NCBI GenBank assembly: GCA_946479015.1 | Contig: CAMLEQ010000140.1 | Coordinates: forward strand, 1 to 8,850 | Source of the DNA: an uncultured Gemmatimonadota bacterium | Lineage (GTDB): Bacteria; Gemmatimonadota; Gemmatimonadetes; Gemmatimonadales; Gemmatimonadaceae | DNA length: 8,850 nt | Reading direction: 5' to 3' | In this document: in pieces, positions 8,301 through 8,850 of the stretch | How the letters are laid out: every line of letters begins with the position of its first letter | Position numbering within the stretch: position 1 is the stretch's first letter | The notes under the pieces: model-generated | The model's input: only the letters and a program-made list of their open reading frames with translations | Told to the model about the DNA's origin: nothing | Databases searched by the model: none | Translations under genes and position numbers: made by a program

Positions 8301-8733
8301 CAACGGGAGCCTCACCTGGGGGCTGCTCGGCGGCTTCAGCACGAGCGCGGGGTGGAACCACACGACGCGCCGCGACGTGCGGAGCGGGGGGCTCACGGTG
8401 GGGGACCAGAACGACGTGAACGTGGACGTGGGGAAGTCGTTCGGGCTGCCGCGGAGCTGGTCGCTGAAGAGCAATCAGCTCCGCACGCGGATCGGCTACC
8501 AGACGACGCACACGCAGGCGTTCTTCGTCCAGGACAGCACGCGCAAGCGCGTGACGGACAACGGCCGCTGGGCGATCACGGGCAACGCGGACTCGGACGT
8601 CTCCGACACGATGTCGCTCACGCTGCTGCTGGCCCGTGTGCTCACGTACGACAACGCGCTGGACCGCCGGTTCTCGCAGACGGTGGTGTCGGTGGTGTTC
8701 CACCTCCAGTTCTTCGCCGGCGAGTTGCGCTGA
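2344..8733 (+). CDS. sprA: SprA/Sov-family outer-membrane translocon-like protein (type IX secretion)
   Basis: A 2129-residue exported protein related to SprA, which in Bacteroidetes forms the very large single-chain beta-barrel that passes type IX cargo across the outer membrane. The GTG start gives a clean signal peptide (RISRS, then hydrophobic 7-22, cleavage near A-L-G/Q at 21-24). Family landmarks in order: a Pro/Ala-rich stretch to about 135; VNVDYDSQREF at 204-214; EGKPDEI at 225-231 and LELGNVSF at 235-242, close to the SprA_N signature; TFEGEGG at 785-791 followed by AWRIGSQPA at 800-808; LEFWALID at 927-934 and FGEVSENS at 950-957; EEDLDRDGFLN at 1064-1074; a GDLEFYIKIG block within about 1260-1315; LWVDDIRL at 1430-1437; DKFLP at 1497-1501. 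From there on the chain is mostly alternating beta-strand-like sequence. It is slightly shorter than the roughly 2400 residues of Bacteroidetes SprA. Exactly eight cysteines occur, in four close pairs. One AT-rich patch with scarce codons lies at 3279-3307. It is transcribed alone and away from the Lpt genes. Family membership is firm; a working type IX system here is inferred. Confidence 0.88.
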   Translation: MRISRSLLLFALLVVAGPAVALGQGTPRDTAASTPGLGVRFPPRRDTLALPIPSALLPFGRLAPSRTPAAIVADARAAALSRAIVASQASLWGETVAGALRGAGVPGTGGAAPSDATVVPQLPAAPQIPAPQPRNGTDIFGQHANLGLQLQSRVEVKGERDRNERCVATDFLTPTAGCRGTFQPQFDFQFGVRTGGVVADRVHVNVDYDSQREFDASNNISVYYEGKPDEILHRLELGNVSFVPPPSRFITAGIPSGNYGIQAIGQLGPMNFRAIAAQQKGNVVRDRVFTVGDRTVQTIDRDIEDYQLERRRFFWVLDPKRLSSSYPNIDILDPSLPALAARLPPSERPRRVLVYRYRSPAAGGSTARDINGPFAVTRYARNTNVIGPYEVLQQGIDYYIDPTNLWIVLVSPLSRDERLAVSYTVTGPDGREHAGGIGGTFPQQRGVMGRDTVNLLWDNEVLPGDSAFDREIRSAYRLGGEDLQRQSVALKVVVGSGADQEKPVGGSLDTYLQLFGLAQRSNSSTFDVENRLWPRVGDPNDALTTSGGLGGTSSKLIRDYFVIFPSLMPFSDSGLVRPPNPANDSLYRTTDEDLISQRRPPTQYRIRVRYSSAGGEESGSLMLGSVQLRPGSERLFLDGRQLQRDVDYTVDYEIGRVTFNRPDTLFARPRQVSVQYEENPLFAAAPTSILGLAAEFPSEHGLFSITALSQSQRTSFNRPPLGFEPQSALLAGVNGNFTWQSTLLTRLIDKLPLVDATTPSTVNVQGEFATSRPQHNSAGAAYVETFEGEGGVPVSLQETAWRIGSQPAIQGSGLTLGGVGYDFSLDSATTLAWQNLGTVQDPITRTGTAVQFFPEQIDSQFVFIGGQTFRAPETVLWLDLYPPNVGGLRDPSGRARWLLPPGGGRPWRSISQSLDPNGVDLSHVEQLEFWALIDTSEVARRKNPVLVFDFGEVSENSIAFGPETLTVRQPVPSGGGDTVYTGRRLVGFDRLDTERDPVTQSFDVARNDNGIPGDVVDSIVVRNTLNGRVEQAARFPVCRRGDEPVLPLGDANADCTVGNRRLDEEDLDRDGFLNLHGAGARNSEQLLRYVVNLGDAGSYTKTGRCYRDMTDTSATAPGPRTFCWVKFQRPFGAPDARINDPLVRRIRSVRLTMVGGDGRAAGDFSRIAIARLRFVGAPWTKRTESAIAGIGGTRIDAPGTVIATTVGTQDRDARLQYESPPGVTDEPDSKGSVYSPGTIQVNEKSLRLLAVNLPLYHRAEAYYRFPEGEKNFMGYRELRVWARGRDKGWGTNGDLEFYIKIGRDADNFYLFRTPVNQGPGRDAWLPEVSVDFRRFYELRARVENAYLHGGEAVACHGLDSALIANSELPTAPGTRRFAACDGGYMVYTSNPAVSPPNLAAVQEMAVGILRVSEEGKGSGGSIAPTDSLELWVDDIRLTSVVNDPGYAGQIGVNVVAGDLGTFQVSASRRDQNFRQLGEQPTFMADDQLALSSSVRLDKFLPRSVGLVLPLTVTHTRTGGTPLFLSSSDVTADAVGDVRAPSNSATSWALTARRATPMEHGALAPIVNNLSLTTTYVTANSRSEFQTGRTSAFSSALDYDLVSQARTTRTPGFVRKLIDHLPGWLKNSELLRSMHDATMRWNPTLVRLTSTYARNSDTRESFALPVVLGTDTARVVRGLDDVWRNTGAIELRPFNTLSARWDISSLRDLRDYGDSTGVGVVAGGERERFLGMDVGLERERQMSAVVSAVLPLTAWVKPRVDFTTNFSVLRDPNTPNLLRADGDTAGEFRLPRRLSNGQGLAVTATFDIPRAIGMYASDSSALRPLAKVLSPIDVQWRRDLRSTFDGVPFDPSLGYQLALGGVGSFREVDGIPATSAGVSRSLVLSHSLYLPLGMTLLNRYSRVRSTSWSRILQIQTLLQAEQETFPDLSLRWSYNLPPALRDIVSSVGAQVGARVTKSKSFQPTAGDQTFIPGLGLRIEQTLRQYPLNGSLTWGLLGGFSTSAGWNHTTRRDVRSGGLTVGDQNDVNVDVGKSFGLPRSWSLKSNQLRTRIGYQTTHTQAFFVQDSTRKRVTDNGRWAITGNADSDVSDTMSLTLLLARVLTYDNALDRRFSQTVVSVVFHLQFFAGELR
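3279..3307 (+). other. AT-rich perfect hairpin with scarce codons inside the sprA-like reading frame
   Basis: A run of seven T (3280-3286) leads into GGGTC-CTT-GACCC and a run of five A (3300-3304). The stem 3282-3291/3295-3304 is 10 perfect base pairs with a 3-base loop, and can extend through a G-T pair to 13. Its codons (TTT TTT TGG GTC CTT GAC CCA AAA AGA TTG) are ones this gene otherwise mostly avoids in favour of TTC, CTC/CTG, CCG/CCC, AAG and CGC. The T-run precedes the stem and the A-run follows it on both strands, so it does not have intrinsic-terminator layout. The encoded FFWVLDPK sits where SprA proteins carry an FFL segment, so the frame appears native. Confidence 0.7.
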
Positions 8734-8762
8734 CGGACGGCTCTCGTGCGGGCGCGGGGCGG

Positions 8763-8783
8763 GGGACGCGGGACGCGGGACGC
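8763..8783. repeat. Tandem heptamer GGGACGC x3 downstream of the sprA-like gene
   Basis: Three perfect back-to-back copies of GGGACGC lie 29 bases after the stop codon, within a non-coding tail (8734-8850) that otherwise shows no gene and no stem plus T-run terminator. It is a short GC-rich direct repeat of unknown role, possibly slippage-generated. Confidence 0.75.
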
Positions 8784-8850
8784 GAGGGCGTGGCAGGGCT
8801 CCTGGGACTGGCGTGACGCGGGGGTGTGGCTCTGGCGGCGTCGCGCTTAC

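Noticed and set aside
4743..8816. Long plus-strand frames (4743-6512 and 6633-8816) in another register of the sprA-like gene
   Set aside because: Arg-rich shadow translations. The second runs past the real stop only because GC-rich DNA has few stop codons.
8734..8850. Terminator or new gene after the sprA-like stop
   Set aside because: No stem followed by a T-run and no start with a ribosome-binding site can be seen; only the GGGACGC repeat stands out.
1..8850. CRISPR array, tRNA, rRNA, insertion sequence or phage genes
   Set aside because: No regularly spaced repeats, no tRNA-like cloverleaf in the gap, no rRNA-like sequence and no transposase or integrase motifs were seen on either strand.

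Overview
The window is very GC-rich (about 70% by eye), with almost all third codon positions G or C. It carries two divergent transcription units separated by a structured gap of about 320 bp. The large gene is a SprA/Sov-type outer-membrane protein, a family best known from the Bacteroidetes type IX secretion system. High GC, an FCB-type envelope protein and GC-rich heptamer repeats together suggest Gemmatimonadota or a close FCB relative rather than Bacteroidota. The taxonomic call is inference; there is no rRNA or other marker in the window.

Layout. (1) Bases 1-2024, minus strand: a two-gene unit of LptF/LptG (YjgP/YjgQ) permeases, the inner-membrane part of the Lpt lipopolysaccharide exporter. 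The upstream gene is complete (653 aa) and unusually long, because about 200 residues of low-complexity Ala/Pro/Lys-rich linker interrupt the periplasmic part. The second gene overlaps it by GTGA, has a perfect GGAGG ribosome-binding site, and leaves the window after 22 codons. (2) Bases 2025-2343: intergenic gap, dominated by an ungapped inverted repeat with 109-nt arms (2030-2248, 79 of 109 pairs matching, core 27 of 29). This is followed by a small dyad and a GTG start with a weak Shine-Dalgarno. (3) Bases 2344-8733, plus strand: a 2129-aa SprA-like protein with a signal peptide, the conserved SprA periplasmic/plug motifs and a long beta-strand-rich C-terminal half. (4) Bases 8734-8850: non-coding tail with a tandem GGGACGC triplet and no visible terminator.

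How the genes fit together. Both units build the outer envelope. The Lpt permeases extract LPS from the inner membrane and power its transfer outward with LptB. SprA in Bacteroidetes forms a giant single-chain outer-membrane beta-barrel through which type IX cargo passes, and that cargo is often attached to LPS. The divergent layout around one large palindrome makes shared control possible, but this is not shown by the sequence.

Most worth a second look: the giant palindrome between the two units; the SprA homologue in a probable non-Bacteroidetes genome; an AT-rich perfect hairpin with scarce codons inside the sprA reading frame; and the linker inserted in the Lpt permease.
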